From Oscheius onirici (Eukaryota; Nematoda; Chromadorea; Rhabditida; Rhabditidae), in assembly GCA_932521025.1 (NCBI GenBank), contig OW051468.1, positions 9,362,064-9,426,063 of the forward strand: DNA of 64,000 nt, given 5' to 3'. Positions 63,496-64,000 of this stretch are shown in pieces. The notes under the pieces are model-generated. The model saw nothing but the letters and a program-made list of their open reading frames with translations. It searched no databases and was not told the DNA's origin. A program made the position numbers and the translations under genes. Numbering within the stretch: position 1 is the first letter of the stretch; every line of letters begins with the position of its first letter.

Positions 63496-64000
63496 GCGTT
63501 CTTCATCAGGAAAAAAGGGAAATGTGCAATCCGATCAAAAAGGAATCAGGTTTCTTTTAGTCTAGTAGTTTTTACAATTTTTTTTCCAGATACGGATAAG
63601 GTTGGAAATTTCCCAGTCAGAATGCTGGTCATTCTTGTCAAGCTGTCCAAACTGATAGATCTGAAGAAGAAAATGGTCAGACAGCTGTCGGAGCTGAATG
63701 TGGAGGCTGAAAAGACTAATTTGCTCAGCAACAACTACAGTCTTCTCTTCCAGGTTTGTTTATTTTACAGTGAGTAATCTGAAAAAGGGGCATAATCCTT
63801 GGAACGGTCTCTCCTCGACAACGTCTAAATTTACCGACGGGAAATTGTCATATATTTGAAACCTTACTTCTGCCAACTTTCTCCACGTTCACAAACATTT
63901 TTCTGTGGTCAGAGGACGCCTTTCAATGTTGCAAACTTCACTCACGTCAGAAACTACAATACCCCCCCCCCCAAAAAAAAAAAAAAAAAAGCACTTTTCC
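63496..64000 (+). pseudogene. Duplicated fragment of lin-9 (end of exon 8, exon 9 and intron)
   Basis: From GTTCTTCATCAGGAAAAAAG on, the sequence matches 53692-54197 nearly base for base and runs off the window edge. Exon 9 (53786-53949) is repeated at about 63589-63752 with its splice sites. The exon 8 end has several substitutions (for example GTGCAATCCGATC for GTCTAAACCCATC). No exons 1-7 precede it; a foldback MITE is just upstream. Whether more of lin-9 continues to the right cannot be seen. Confidence 0.85.

Overview
The window is animal nuclear DNA, most likely from a nematode. Coding sequence lies in short exons with mostly 40-60 bp GT-AG introns ending in a strong TTTCAG-type acceptor. 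The V-ATPase a subunit, LSM5, mitochondrial GCCG thioredoxin reductase and LIN-9 proteins read most like nematode orthologues. Genes are dense, same-strand neighbours can be about 135-220 bp apart, and introns and intergenic DNA carry many TA-flanked foldback elements. I cannot place the species. All gene models are hand-spliced from phase-consistent junctions, so individual boundaries may be off by a few bases.

Layout. 1-1857 (+): 3' part of a membrane C-type lectin/sushi receptor. 3491-5043 (-): ornithine-decarboxylase-like protein that has lost catalytic residues, with an unidentified gene just upstream (5264-6237). 6822-9625: LINE remnant and a dispersed repeat family. 9801-13320 (-): CD36-family receptor. 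14066-14400: broken copy of the junctophilin 3' end. 15139-19366 (-): complete junctophilin. 19370-23180: no recognisable gene. 23185-23418 (-): LSM5 without its N-terminus, beside a LINE tail. 24014-24841 (-): MSP-domain protein. 27021-30647 (+): RUN plus SH3 protein (RUSC/UNC-14 type). 31224-31573 (+): single-Kunitz inhibitor. 31722-31946 (+): small membrane protein. 32664-34042 (+): PRPF38A. 34238-39151 (+): secreted protein with a TSP1 repeat at each end. 39660-41437 (-): BAAT/acyl-CoA thioesterase. 42199-42550 (-): small secreted protein. 42792-44513 (+): CCDC102-like coiled coil. 44522-46814 (-): mitochondrial thioredoxin reductase. 46950-51403 (-): V-ATPase a subunit (UNC-32 type) with a duplicated, probably mutually exclusive exon. 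52085-54885 (+): LIN-9. 55349-56640: repeats. 57766-62900: a decayed Ty3/gypsy retrotransposon split by two nested TA-target DNA elements. 62906-64000: MITEs and a duplicated piece of lin-9.

The genes are mostly unrelated housekeeping and membrane functions: splicing (LSM5, PRPF38A), cell-cycle transcription (LIN-9), acidification (V-ATPase), redox (TrxR), polyamine control (ODC-like) and membrane-contact or neuronal functions (junctophilin, RUSC). No CRISPR array, tRNA, rRNA or bacterial-type operon was seen. The most interesting features are the ODC-like pseudoenzyme, the alternative V-ATPase exon pair, a composite E2F/CHR-like site upstream of lin-9, the nested mobile elements, and partial gene duplications of junctophilin and lin-9.
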